This document shows positions 27,301 to 39,426 of a stretch of DNA of 64,000 nt, piece after piece; position 1 is the first letter of the stretch; every line of letters begins with the position of its first letter. The notes beneath the pieces are model-generated. The model saw nothing but the letters and a program-made list of their open reading frames with translations, did no database searches and was not told the DNA's origin. The stretch spans positions 496,001 through 560,000 of the forward strand of contig VZRG01000347.1 of assembly GCA_013397435.1 (NCBI GenBank), written 5' to 3'. The stretch is from Erythrocercus mccallii (taxonomy: Eukaryota > Chordata > Aves > Passeriformes > Dicruridae). A program made the position numbers and the translations under genes.

Positions 27301-30300
27301 GCCTGAAGTTTCTCAAGATGTCAGCTGTGCTTAGAGCTGTTTCTTGTAATACTTGAGTGGGGGGAAATAAGTAAATCAATATAACTACTGAATTTTGATG
27401 TAGGATTCAGTGACTTATTTGCAGTAGTAACCACTGCTAAAGGGCATTCTTTTATTTGGGCACCTGTTTATATTCAGAGCTATGAGATCTGGAATTAGAG
27501 TCCAGTCATCTTTGGTAATGCTTTCTGAACCATGCTGGAAGACATTCTCACACTCAGAATGTCACCAAGCTGTGTCCTGCCCTATAGCATCTGCTGCTGG
27601 AAGCATCCCCCTGTTGGATCTGCCTGTGTGGTGATTGCCTAGCATGACTTTGTCTGAGTGCTTTGGGTTAGTAAAAACTCCTGTCTGGAGGATCAATACC
27701 ATCCAGATTGCTGAGACAGTCTGGGAAGGGGAGGGGAGCAGCAACAATCCCAGCAGGCTGTAAACTCTGCTGGGGCAATGATGTGTGGTTCAAAGCAGTT
27801 ATCTCTTCACCAGAGCACTCTTGGTGCTGTTCAGCTGAAACCAAGCCATGGGACCACAGTCTGAGGCACCCTGTGCTTGTGCATCAGCCTAGGAGTTTTC
27901 CCTTCAATGTTAAGGTTTTATCAGTTCCTCTTACAGCCAAAAGGAATTTTGACTTTCATAATAAGAGTTGCCTTGGATTCTTTGTACCAATGAATAGTTG
28001 CATGTGCATATCCAGAAAACTGTTGCAATTGCATTGTAAATGCAAATGCCTCCCTCATATATCCTGTACGTTTTCAGAAGTGGAGAGACAAAAATACAGC
28101 CCAAAGGATTCTGTCCTCTTTCTCGCCTATGGGTGTACGCTTTTCTTTGGGTATGTTAAAGAAAGTCTCTAACCCTTCCAGCTGGCTTTGGCTCATTTCT
28201 TTCTTGCTGCCTGTCTTACTGTAAATGTTCTCCTGCTCACTTCTTCCTGGCACACACAGTTTCTCTTAGGCTGAGTTTTAATTCTTAATCATATGTCTTG
28301 TACCTTAATTATAGTAGGGGAAATCGTGTCTCCAGATCGACACACAGAAGGAACCTTCCATACACCAGTGATCTTTTCTTACATGTTTGGCTCAGCTGTC
28401 CCCACAGCATCCCCAGATCTCTGCTCCATGCTGATACACGTCTGTGTCTGCATTGGGAAGGCAGTGACAGAGCTGGCAGGTAGCGAGCAAAGAGGAGACG
28501 GAAAGCTTGTGAAGAAAAGAGAGCAAAGCCTACCTGTTTTATTCTCTTGCAGAGTTTTCATTTTGACAAAATAAGAATAGGTTCTAGTTAATTACCATAT
28601 ATGGCTGTGCATTTGTGTACATATAAATATACATGCACACATAAATTCATACGTACCTTCATATATATGAATATGTGTGTGCCTGTATCAGTGTGTGAAT
28701 ATGTGACAGCCCTGCCACAGAGGTTTCATTGCATTTCTTCCCATCCATACCCTTCTAAACTCTCATCTTCCCCTGAAAAGCTGCAGATAACAGCTAAGGA
28801 GATCTGTAGTTAGAGACAGCTCCTTTAGACAAATAGCTGCATTATACAGAGGGGTATAATATAAAAATCTGTAAAACAATGGTCTAAGCTTTGTGTTGAA
28901 AGCTGGTGCAAAAAGGCTCAGGTTGACATCTAGAAATCTTTAATAAACCCATTTTTGGGGGGTGAGAGATGAATTTCTGCCTGTTTTCCTTCTGGTCTGT
29001 GTACTTGTTTCTTTTAAATTCCATCTATGCTTACGTGTTTTAAGCAGCTGTGCCTGTCAATGCTTTAAATCAATACCATTACAGCTCTATTTGAAGGTAA
29101 ACTATTTCAAGAGGCTGCTTTACCCTGCAATTATATCATGTGCTAAGTGAGTGAAACTTTCAGAGATATTGAATGCTTCTGGGTTTGTGTTTTTCTTTTC
29201 CATTTCACCAGATGACATCCACTGATAATGGCCTTAACATGATGGGAAATTAATTGAGATCGCATTTCTACACCGCCATAATTTTATCATCCATCCTATT
29301 GCTGATATTAGCAGGAATCCATAACCCCGTGGGTGCTTTGAGAGAATCTCTTTTAGCAGAACCCAAGGTGTAGAGGTTACAGGGTTTAGCTCCTTCCATC
29401 AGCTGGGTGTCAGATCACTATCGGAAAGAAATTACTGCTGTATTCATTTTTTTATTATTATTTTAGCTTCCAGCCCCGTGCTGTGGGGCAGGAGATGGTC
29501 TGTAGTGAGCCACTGGGGAGAGCAGAGTGCTCGTGGCCCCTGAAGGCCTCTCTCAGCGAGGTACTTAGCAAAGTCAGTGCACATTAACTCGGGTGCAGGC
29601 AGCAGCTCTTCTGATCTAATGTCCGCTGCAAAGCAGCGCAAGGGAATCGCGCCTTCTGGCTCATCCTGGTGGAGCAGGGTGGCAGAATAATCGAGTGCCA
29701 CTGGACTTGTTTATCATACTGTGCTTGCTGAATTTCCCCGTGCTGACTACTACAAAGCAGGTTTTCTTAAATCCCCAGCAGCCAACCAGCCTTCTTGAGC
29801 TCCTAACACTGGCGATGTAAAATAATTCCATTTTCTTCAAAGCCTGCTGTTTCTGCTTTGGCTGATCTATAAAGCATACTGCAACTCAGAAGAATGGGTT
29901 TCAAAGTGGTTAATGTAGGCTCTAGAGCTTTTCTACTTATCTTGTGACTTTCACAGGTATTTTGCCTTAAGTGCCCCTTTTCCCATTCTCCTCCTCCAGA
30001 TGGGCCAGTAAATTGGGGTGAAATAGTTTTGCTCTTTTTTCCTCTGCCACCTGTAGCAATACCTCTGTGAAGCAGATTATAGCTGTGGCTGTGGTACACT
30101 TCTCAGAAGTCATGCATGCTGGAACCTAAATTTATGCTCACCGGCATGTTATATTAAAATAATGTGTGCTTAGACAAAAGATAAACTGTTGTGAAAAGTC
30201 CCCATGTTTCACTTGAAACTTACTGCTTCTAAGTACACCTTGAAGACCTCAAAAGAGAGTTGAGTTAATCACAAAACCCAAGATTTTTATTATCTGAAAT

Positions 30301-30450
30301 GCACTTATTTATTTTTTAATTATTATTACTTTTTCCTCTTAAAAAGCATTTCTGACCCTTCAATCCTAATTGGCATTTTTGATACATCAGGTGGCATTAT
30401 TGCTGATCTCTGGCTGCACAGATCTCATAATAATTAAGTAGTAATCATGC
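24336..30450. other. Non-coding sequence, no gene recognised
   Basis: Contains a short imperfect tandem pair at 24901-24940 (GGACTCAAGTT twice, about 23 bp apart), the microsatellite at 28606 and a TAAT-rich block at 29210-29330. A 154-codon plus frame (27708-28172) and a 98-codon minus frame (29803-30099) are featureless. Confidence 0.55.
28606..28683. repeat. Degenerate TA/CA/TG-rich microsatellite
   Basis: Alternating purine-pyrimidine sequence with short ATATATAT, ACATGCACACAT and ATGTGTGTG units over about 75 bp. Confidence 0.75.
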
Positions 30451-30468
30451 TTAATTTTTCCTGTGCAG

Positions 30469-30726
30469 CCAGCTGACGTGACTGAGTACACAGAGGATGC
30501 AAATTACACGTGGGAAAGTGAGATTCTACCAGGTCTTGCCTTCAAAATGGAATCACAGCTTAAATACAACCCTAAAATGACACTTCCTCCTCACTCATTC
30601 CTTCTGTGTGACATTTTCTCTCTAGAAAATCGTTCCCTCTGTTCAGATTCCCCTGTGGGATTCCTTTTGATTGCTGCTGCTGCAGCAGAATTCCCTGCGA
30701 GGGGGGAATTCAGGAGCCCAGAATGA
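30469..30726 (+). other. Weak exon candidate: acceptor-like site plus 85-codon open stretch
   Basis: TTAATTTTTCCTGTGCAG ends at 30468 and would be a fair splice acceptor. The frame that follows stays open for about 85 codons to a TGA at 30724-30726. The first residues (PADVTEYTEDANYTWESE) are polar and protein-like, while the later part (a run of Ala, then EFPARGEF) is not distinctive. I see no donor site and no domain. Many equally long chance frames exist in this window. Confidence 0.12.
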
Positions 30727-33700
30727 GCAGAGCTTGCTTTGCTCCTTCACTGTGTAGAAGGAGAGCTCACTCAGGGTGCTCTGTTTCAAAGCACCTGGGT
30801 TAAAATAATGTCCCTGCAAGTGCCTCCCCAGGCAACCCCCCGACGAGGATGTGCTGTGGCTACGTGTACGGCAGGGTAGTCCCCTGCCAGAGTCATTACT
30901 GAGGGTGGCCAGAATTCAAACTGCAATTACAGGGCTGGCACAAACATCACTGAAGAACTGCAGGCCTAGCACTACCTAGAAACATAATCCTCTGGATCAC
31001 ATTTTGCAGTAATACTTCTACCAAAGGGAAAATACCCTTGTAAAATGTCGGAGTGCATCTTCTACGAGCGAAAAAGCATCAAAGAGAACCAGGGATGAAT
31101 CATCCTTACTGTTATTTTCTCTATAATGTTAGAAGATCTCCTAGGACTTTGATGATTTTTTAAAAGGACACTTTAGGAAACTTTGTCTTATATCACCTCT
31201 GCCATAGGCTAAGTGTGGCATGTAAGAGCAGCAACTTGACTAAAACACAAAAATACTCCCAAGCAAATACCATCTTGCCTCTTGTAAGCACTGGAAATTA
31301 ATGCATCCAGGAGCAGAGGGAAGAGGGAATACACTTCCCTGTGGTTTGTTCACAGGAATGTAATGTAACCATTATGAAGGTTTGGTTCAGAGAGCTCCTG
31401 GCCCATTGTACCTGCCAAAGGAGCTGTAATTACTCAAACTTCTGCTTTTCAGCTGTGCAAGGACTTCAGCGCTGTTATGGAGTTCAGACCTTTTCACCAC
31501 CTGAGTAAAGTCACCTGGTAAAACATCTGTGAGACTCACAGGGGGCTGAAACCTTCCAGGACATGAACCTTGGCAAGGTGTCAGCACGGTGGTGCTCTCT
31601 TCATTACTTCAGCAGTACCTTTCCACCAAGGTATCTTTGAGAGGAAGGAAAACCTGTGTTTTGTTTTAGGCACTAAAAAAATGCCTAAATTCTCGCATTC
31701 GTTCTTTGCATTTTATTAGATTTTTAATTTGTTACTTTGGAAATTGTTGATCTATCAACTGCTTGTTGCAAGATTTCCCTTAGGGGGAAACAGAGATTCA
31801 TATCCACGATCGCATATCATAGTATGAATAAAGCTTGCCACACTCCAGTTGACAACTAGGAAATATTAGTCAATAATGCTAGAATATAATTGACTTTATC
31901 TTCTCATGCTGTCACTAGATATGTCTTTGTTCTTTGGGAGCCTGACCTGAGAAACAAGGACATATTTCAAATTCCAACAGGATTAACTCACTGCATTAAG
32001 GAGCTTCGATAGTGTTCAAATGTTGCTATTAACGTAAAACTTTTTTTTTCTCCCAGAATAATCAGTGGTTTCAGTTGTGATGGTTATTTTTGTTGCTTTT
32101 TTTCTTAAGACATTTAAATGTTTACAATTTTGATTGGTATGGCTGGTTTACAAATAATAACCCTCAAGTTTTATGCCAAACAACATCTGAACCGCAAGAG
32201 ATAGTTACTGTAGCTCTTAAAATAATAAAAAATAGAAAATAGTAAAAAGGAATGCCCTTTCAGTCCTCCTTTCATAGCAGAAGCTATTATTGCCTTTTTT
32301 GTTGCTGCATTAAACATATGTTTGAATATGATCTTCCAACTTTCATTGCTGTTGGGTTAGGAACACAAAGAGCATGCCCCCATCCTGATTAGCTACTCTT
32401 GTACAGCAGCACAAAAAAAAAAGGCAGCAATGGTAATTTCTCAGCTCATTAGGTGCATATTCATCTTAATAGAGCATCAAAGTTAAAAACTGTAATGCTT
32501 TCCTCTCATTTAATACTCCAGAGAACATTCACAGTAACCACATGAAAGCAAAAAGGATTTGAACATTGGGGCTGCAAAAGTAGGTGTCTTCATTCCCTCC
32601 AGGCAGATAGAGAAGAGAGAGAGAGAACTGCTTTTTATCCTTATCCCTGTCTAACTTGCCTTGCTGTGCTAGCCACTGGTCACTGGGGCTGTGTGAATAA
32701 CAACTTTGACCTCTGCTAGTTCTTCTGGTAGGTCAAATTTTAAATCCATAGTCTGCAAACGTTTGGCATCAGCTGAAGAGTACAGTGTGCTGCAATAACT
32801 TCCAGAGGTTTTACTTTTTATGATTGTGTTGTTCCTGATACAGAGACCCTTTTTCATAAGGAAAAACTTGCTGTGCCTTGAAAAATTTAGGCAACTCCCC
32901 CATTCTTAAAAATGTTATCTTTGCCTAAAGTAGTTATGCCAGCTTAAGCTCCAAACCTTAGAAAGGCACCATTTCCTGCGGTTTCGGAAATAACAGTGCT
33001 CAATTCACGCTGTTTACTGAAACAACATTTCCAGAAACTACTGCTAAAAGTATTTCAGAGCTGGTGCCCAGCATGAGTTTTTGGGGCGTGTTTGCAGATG
33101 CAGCACTGAGCCACGTGTGAATGCCTGGCTCCACTCTGTGTGTGTGTGCCAGGGGACGCTCTCTCAGCTCCCCGCCCGGGGTGCGCCAGCGTGTGCAACT
33201 GAATCTGCTCCTGGTTGTTGGTTGTAAGAGTGTTCTGCAGCGTGCTGATCTGAGAGGCTGCCCTTCTAACCCCGACAGAGCCACAGAAGGGAGTGTAATT
33301 TGTATTCCGTGATCCGTGATGTGGGATGCAGGGTATTGAAATGTAATAGCATGGAGCCCCTGTCTTCCAAACCCCAGATTCTCAGTAGATTTTGTTAGCC
33401 TCTCCCAGATGCAAAATGATGGGCTAGGTAAAAATAACTGCTGGTAGCGTGAGTGTTCATTCAGGATGGCAAACAAGTTTTTCTTCCAGATTGGAGAAGT
33501 TCTCATTTTCTTTCAGTTCTACCACCCACGTTAAGAAAGAAGCAGCCTTTCTCCTTCCTCCAATACCTCTGAAAGGAAACATTCAAAATAGGCTATATTC
33601 CATTTCTGTACTTTGTTTAAAAGATAATTTTTATACATTAATTCTTACAATGCATTTATGATAATTTATTAATTTATTAATATAGCAAATTTTAAAAATA

Positions 33701-33869
33701 GAGACATTGATTACATAATTCAGATTTTTTTAAATATTAGTAGAATAGAGGATTGAAGGAAATGAACAGATTTTGGAGAAGATGTTTTGAGGTAGATGAA
33801 AAACTAGCAGTGACAAGGAATACTGGGGAAGCTCCTTAAGAAACAGAATGAAAGAAAACAGGGTGGATC
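30727..33869. other. Non-coding sequence with a small CpG-rich patch; no gene recognised
   Basis: About 33150-33200 holds a local cluster of CpGs (six in roughly 50 bp). The longest open frame of the window (168 codons, minus, 33506-33000) spans it, but shows no domain, and a 63-codon frame lies opposite it. I do not call it a gene. Confidence 0.5.
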
Positions 33870-34350
33870 CATCCCTTTAAAAGGCATGAATTAACTAGAC
33901 AAGGCAGAAGAAGCAGGCAGAAAGCGTAAGTTCCTCATCTGATTAAACTGATTAAGGCTCTCTGACTTCAGTGAAGTTGTGTGGGTTTATGTCAGCTGGG
34001 AGGATTTATCCTTAAAGGGAGTCAGAGATGAGTGATAATCTTAAAGGGCATCCCTTTAAGACAATATGAATGAGAAAGTAAAGCAGGCTCTGAGATGCCT
34101 GTGGATAGGAAATGCCATTTTGGGGGTGGTGAGAAGTGAAAAAAGGGCTGATGAAAGGGAAGGAGGCTCACTTTGAGAGTGGGTATGAGGAACTCTCTGC
34201 TCCTATACAGAGCTTGGACCTGAGTGGACTAAACCCTGTTTTTGTAGTCTTGCTGTCTTAATTTTCTCAACAGTATTTGGCTATGGGGGCCTTTGAATAA
34301 TAAATATTTTGAGAACCAGGCTCTTGTCTCTAAGTCGCTGAAAGGCAAGG
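33870..34350 (+). repeat. Unclassified repeat-like stretch, possible LTR remnant
   Basis: An inverted repeat CTTAAAGGG-CAT-CCCTTTAAG lies at 34040-34060, and the same word occurs at 33873 (CCCTTTAA) and 34010 (CCTTAAAGGG). Near the right end an AATAAA at 34299-34304 is followed by a T-rich run and GAACCAGGCTCTTGTCTCTA, which resembles the polyadenylation region and R-U5 end of a retroviral LTR. I found no matching second LTR, no primer-binding site and no gag, pol or env coding sequence, and I cannot fix the 5' end. It may equally be unique sequence with a chance resemblance. Confidence 0.25.
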
Positions 34351-36437
34351 GAGGACTGCAGCGATCAGGCAGTTGGGACTCCATTCTGTGAACAACAACA
34401 GCAACATTTTCTTTCCTTTTGGCAGCTCAGTTTAGTTTCTAGTTTAATTTTTTTCTGTATTGCTTGTGCATTAAATATTTTATTAGGAAAATTGCAAAAT
34501 AACCTATTGATTGTTGCATTGACGTGCGTTAGAGAAATCCAGTGATCTGGCAGCTACGTTCTGCCTTTGTTCATCATGGACATTACTTGTGCAATAATTT
34601 CCTTGTTATATTAGCAAATACTGCAACATTTAAAGGTTCTGTGCTGGCTCTCTGACAAAAAAAAGATTGGTCTGTGTCAAAACAGTTGGCATTTGAACAG
34701 GATTTGGATTGATCACTGCGATCAGGATGCTTTCACTTTCGTGAAGTAATTTTTCAAGATGCACTGAAATAAATTCTGCTGGATTAATCCCTGGTGGAGG
34801 ATTCCTGGGAGCACTTCAGCTATCCATGCTATGGAAGACATAAACAGACCTACATATTGGTCTGGTTTGGCCTCAAAATGATAAAAATTTAAACTAGTGG
34901 CAATACAGGTTGCTCTGCTCAAGTGATTAGTGCTGTACTGATTCTGACACCAGTAAGGAATTAATCTGTGTACTTGATGAATTTTGAAGTCTGATTAAAA
35001 GACTTTGGCTTCAGGTTCATTGTAATAGCTTGATTTCTGGCAGTGGATGTGTGTGGGTTTGAGACACGGGGAAGGCCAACAGCACAGGGGTGGTACCAGA
35101 TATGGGAGATTTGCAGGCTTGGGAGTCACAGGCAAAGCTTTCTTTTAAGATTCTCTTGGGGAATACAGAAACTTGAAAGAATCATTTCCTGTCTAAAACC
35201 CAAGCACTGGTTCCTCTATGAAAAATAATAGAGGAGATGAATTGTTCCAGTCTTCTTTTATAATAAATAGTGGATATTTCGTAATTCATGCTGCAAAATA
35301 CATATTCTCCTGAAAATAGGAGTCTATAAACAAGCAGCCACCTGCTCTGTATGACCTTGTAGAGGCTCTGTTCTTTCCCATCTGCTACCCTGTCTGGGTA
35401 GTTGTTACAGCCTTTTCCTTCCTTTCTCTGTGCTCTTTTTCTTTTTTTAATTGAGCTGTAATTTAGCAAGAACAACGTTTAAATGTTCTCCAGCAATTTC
35501 TTTGGACATACAGAACACACTGATGTCGCTGGGCCATTACTTATAAACTCTCTGCAAGGTTGCACTAGTGCTTCTTCCTGAATGGCTGAATCAGAGGTTA
35601 AATGGTGAAAGGCCCCTCAGAGGAGATGAAAATATATCTTTGGACAGGTTATAATGAACCTGATGGTGAATCTCCCATTTTTTTTAATGCAAAAGGACCA
35701 CAGTTTGGGTGAAGTGATAGGTAGGATAGCGACTGATGTCTGTCTGCGTCACCGACAGTGTACACGTGCTCCCTTCCTTCCAAGTGAAATGCTTATTATT
35801 TTCACAAATTAGTGCATTTTTGTGTTTCATTAATGTTTCTCAAGTATTCTGAAGACAATGTGATGACAAGCCAGTGACAAAAAAATCAGTTGCACAAATT
35901 AAAACTTGTAGTGGAGAGAAGGAAAAGCAGAAAACCATTTTTACACTTCAAAAATTGTTAAAAGATGGGAAAGCATTAAAATCCTGTCAGGAAAAATGCC
36001 CGTGCTGGTAGTGCAGGCAAACCTGCTAGCTGATCTCTCAGCACCAGAGGCTTGGCAGGCCAGGCTGCAGTGCTAAGTACATGTCATTCCTGCTAGAAGG
36101 TGTCACTGTTGTGGCTAGTGTTGGGTTTTGTGGAGGCTGGTTTTGGCCAGTGTGTTTTTGTGCTCGATGGCAGAAATCATCCAAGCGAGAACCGACAGTG
36201 ACTGCCACTTCCAGGGGAGCCCTGCTCTCATGAGGTCTTTACATTTTAGCAGAAACAAAACTAAATGGCACAGATAATCCTGTCAGGATGGCAATAGAGA
36301 AACAGGGAACCAGGCGGAGCCCTCAGAAAAAAAGTCCATTTGTCAATAGGCATTTGTGGTAAGATATTAAAGTCAGTAAATCTGTAAGGTGGGGAGCTCC
36401 CATCCATGCAAGCAAGGCAAAATCCTTCTAGCCCTAG

Positions 36438-36532
36438 GGGGTTTTGAGGGCATGTGGTCTTTTGGTTTTTTGGTTTGTTGGGGTTTTTTCCTGAGTTTGT
36501 GGGGTTTTTTTGTTGTCGTTGGTTTTTTTATT
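36438..36532 (-). repeat. G/T-only low-complexity tract
   Basis: Nearly all bases are G or T, built from GGTTTTTT, GGGGTTTTTT and TTTGTTG units. On the minus strand it reads as AAAAAACC and AACAAC units. The overlapping open frames rich in Phe and Gly (plus) or Lys and Pro (minus) are products of this composition and not genes. Confidence 0.85.
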
Positions 36533-37440
36533 CCCAAGAAGTCAAAAGGTGTAAGAAAATGTAGCTCCACATTTTAATTGCTGGGTACAGAGTTTAAATG
36601 TGACTTCTGCTTCTACTTGGTTGTCTGACTAAGCACTTCTGAATCCCTAAGGGTAAATAGTCCTTGCTCCAAGGACCCTGCTTTGAAGCAACATAAATCA
36701 ATTATTTCTATATTTCTGGAAATTACTGTACACATTATCAGATGCCCAAAGGACTTTACTTCAGGTTCATATTTGATTCATAGAACTACAAAGGTTCCAT
36801 AAATGTTTGCAGAATTTTCTTTCTATTTTTGTTGCTACAGTACGAACCATAAGGGTCTTCAGTTTGGGTTTTTTGTCATGAGAAAAAAAAAAAGTGATTT
36901 TTGAGGCTGTACTTAATCTGAGTCAGCACTAATTGTGTTGTCTGAATCAATACAGTCTGGAGAGAGTATTGTGAGAAAGGGAAGGACACCCTGTTTAATG
37001 AAACAGGAGCTGCTCCCCTGCCTTTGTAAATCTGGCTAAGATGCCATTATGAAGAGGCAAATATTTAGGCTTAGAGTGTGAATATTTACAAGCTGGTGTC
37101 TGCAGAAGACTGTGCTCAGCTTCTCTTCTGAGAGATTTATTTCTCTGATTTTCTTATCTCCTCCACAAAGCAAAGTTTATCAGATAGAGATCAGCAGGGA
37201 ACTGGGAAAGGATGAGTGAGGGAACTGCAGCTTGGTAAACCCAAGATGATGTCCTCCCCCTGTCCGCCCCTCCTTTAGGCCTGGCTTGTTAAAACCTTCA
37301 TGGATTGAGACAAAACTGAACCTGCTTTTGTGGCTAATGAAAGTGAAGAAACTGTGAAAGAGGAGGTCTGATGGCCAGCTGGAAAATACTTGACACCCAC
37401 AATTTTTGTGGAAGGGAAGAAGTGACATAGAAGGAGAAGG

Positions 37441-37505
37441 ATTGGGGGCTGGAACTAGATGATATTTCAGGTCCCTTTCCACCCGGGCCTTTCCATGCTT
37501 CTATA
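37441..37505 (+). mobile_element. CR1-like 3' tail fragment
   Basis: The stretch contains GGCTGGAACTAGATGATATT followed by CAGGTCCCTTTCCACCCGGG and a decayed ATGCTTCTATAAA end. This is the CR1 3' UTR signature, in which a GGTTGGAACTAGATGATCTT-type block is followed by a GGTCCCTTCCAACC-type block and a short ATTCTATG-type terminal repeat. I see no CR1 ORF2 sequence upstream, so it is either a severely truncated CR1 or the tail of a SINE whose head is unrecognisable. The confidence reflects a match over only about 60 bp. Confidence 0.7.
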
Positions 37506-39381
37506 AATTGTGTATTAGCAAGAAATCTCCCTTCCTTCTAGTAAGAAAGAAGTTTCTGCTCCATGGGCTCTGAGAATATATCCCAGCTGCCTTCTAAAGC
37601 ACTTCTCCAGCTGAATATTTTCCTGTAATTATCTTCCTTATATAATAACTGTAGATTTCTTAATTCAATTTACAATTAAAAAGTGAAAACTCTTTTTTTA
37701 AACACTTCAGATAGTTTTAAGGCCTTGTGCTTCCTTTAGCTTTAATTTCATCATACTTCTTTTCTAATTAAAATCCAGTTTATTTCCCCCAAGTTGTTAG
37801 AAACAAAAGATCGCTTTTCTTATTCACTAGATTAAATTGTATTTCAAAAAGAGAACACTCTGACTTTTTTGTCTAATAAGATTTATTATACTATTTTGTA
37901 TAGTCTTTGTAACTAGGAACTGTGTACCACTACTTCAACAAATTTTCCAGTCAGAAACACTGAAAATCTTATGGTTGTTACCAATTAGGAGTGGATCCTG
38001 CTCTGAGCCACTATCTTTACTTAGGCATAGAAAATCCTTCATACTGCCTTCTTTTTTTCCAGTTACACACAGGCAATTATTGAGCAACATGGTTAAACAC
38101 ATCACAGCGCCTACACTGGGCTCTTACTGTGTGTGGTGCCCAGCCATCTCTCTCCATGCAGACATGCACAGCACTTGTGTGCTCTGGCTTTGTTTAAAAC
38201 AAACAAAAAAAACACAATTTGGTCATTTTCTTTCTCCCTATGAAACTTCTAATGCAGCCTGCATGCATATTACAGATTTGTGAGCTCACTGTTCCCCAGA
38301 ATTTCCACAGATGAAACGAGAGTCTAGGCACTCTGTTACTATCTAAAAAGACACTTATTCATGCAGGTCAAATTGATTTGAAGTGTACAGTTCTCATTTC
38401 CAAGGTATTATTTCTGAAGGGGTAGTTTGGGTTATTTTTGTGTGTTGTGTTAATTTTCACATGTTAATTTTCTATTGAATAGAAAATTTTGGGGTGCCTT
38501 GCTGCAAACCTGCTCAGCTCTGGGAGCAGCAATTGGGAAGTCAACAGAGAATCCTCAGCTCCTTTTCCCAGCAAGCATTGTTGCTTACATATGGAAGCCT
38601 GTGTGTAATTAAATGGCGAAACCTTTCCAAAAACCTTGTTGCAAGTGGAGTTTTGTCATAGCACCTCAGCAGGTGTTGTTAGTAGTTCGTATCTTTATAT
38701 ATAATCCTTCACAATTTCCATACACTGCTGTAGAAGCTGTGTGTTGGAGGCTGGTGAATAATCCATGTTATTGCAGAGACAGCTGCACAGCAATGACACA
38801 CTGCAAACACGGGAGCTGGAGACACACGTGGAGCCTGGTTCCACTCTGAAAGTGAACAGGCACCATTAGCCTGCTAATTGTCACGCTTGAGACAGGTTCA
38901 ATGCGCAGGTGACTTCCTCCTTTGGAGGATCTGATACTGTAGCTTTGTAAATTATGTCTTTAGAATGCTGGACAGTTTTGAGATTCTCCCTTCTGCCAAG
39001 GAAGGACTTTAGAATACTTGCTTGGATGCAAAAAAGTCAAAATTTCTGAACTCTAAATAACCAAGGAGAAGGCATGTAAAAGTTGTCCTTGCTTCAACTC
39101 TCCCTATCTTGACATAACCCTAATGAGAAAAAGAGTTTCTCATTCATTTAATTTGTATAGATTCAGAGGGTGAAATGTATCAATAAGCAATGTTTCAAAG
39201 TTATTCTCTTACTGGCTTGATTTTTGGCTAAAAGGAAGAAGCGACCTAATTAAATTTTGAACTTTTTTAATAAAGGGGGTGGATATTGAGAGTGGTCACT
39301 ACAATCCCTTTGGGTCTTGAAACGCGTTCAACCAGAATGCTGATAACAAAAAAATGAGAAGTCTCAGAGATGAGCAACATG

Positions 39382-39426
39382 GGAAAAACAACAACAAAAA
39401 AAACCCCAGCAAAACAAATAAACCCA
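39382..39426 (+). repeat. A/C-only low-complexity tract
   Basis: The tract consists of AACAACAAC, then eight A, then CCCC, then CAAAACAAAT and AAACCC. Apart from a few bases it contains only A and C. Confidence 0.8.

Noticed and set aside
27708..28172. 154-codon plus-strand frame as a gene
   Set aside because: Irregular composition rich in Cys, His and Ser, with no domain and no splice context.
33000..33506. 168-codon minus-strand open frame as a gene
   Set aside because: No domain, no supported start or splice sites, an opposing 63-codon frame, and local G+C enrichment that removes stop codons.
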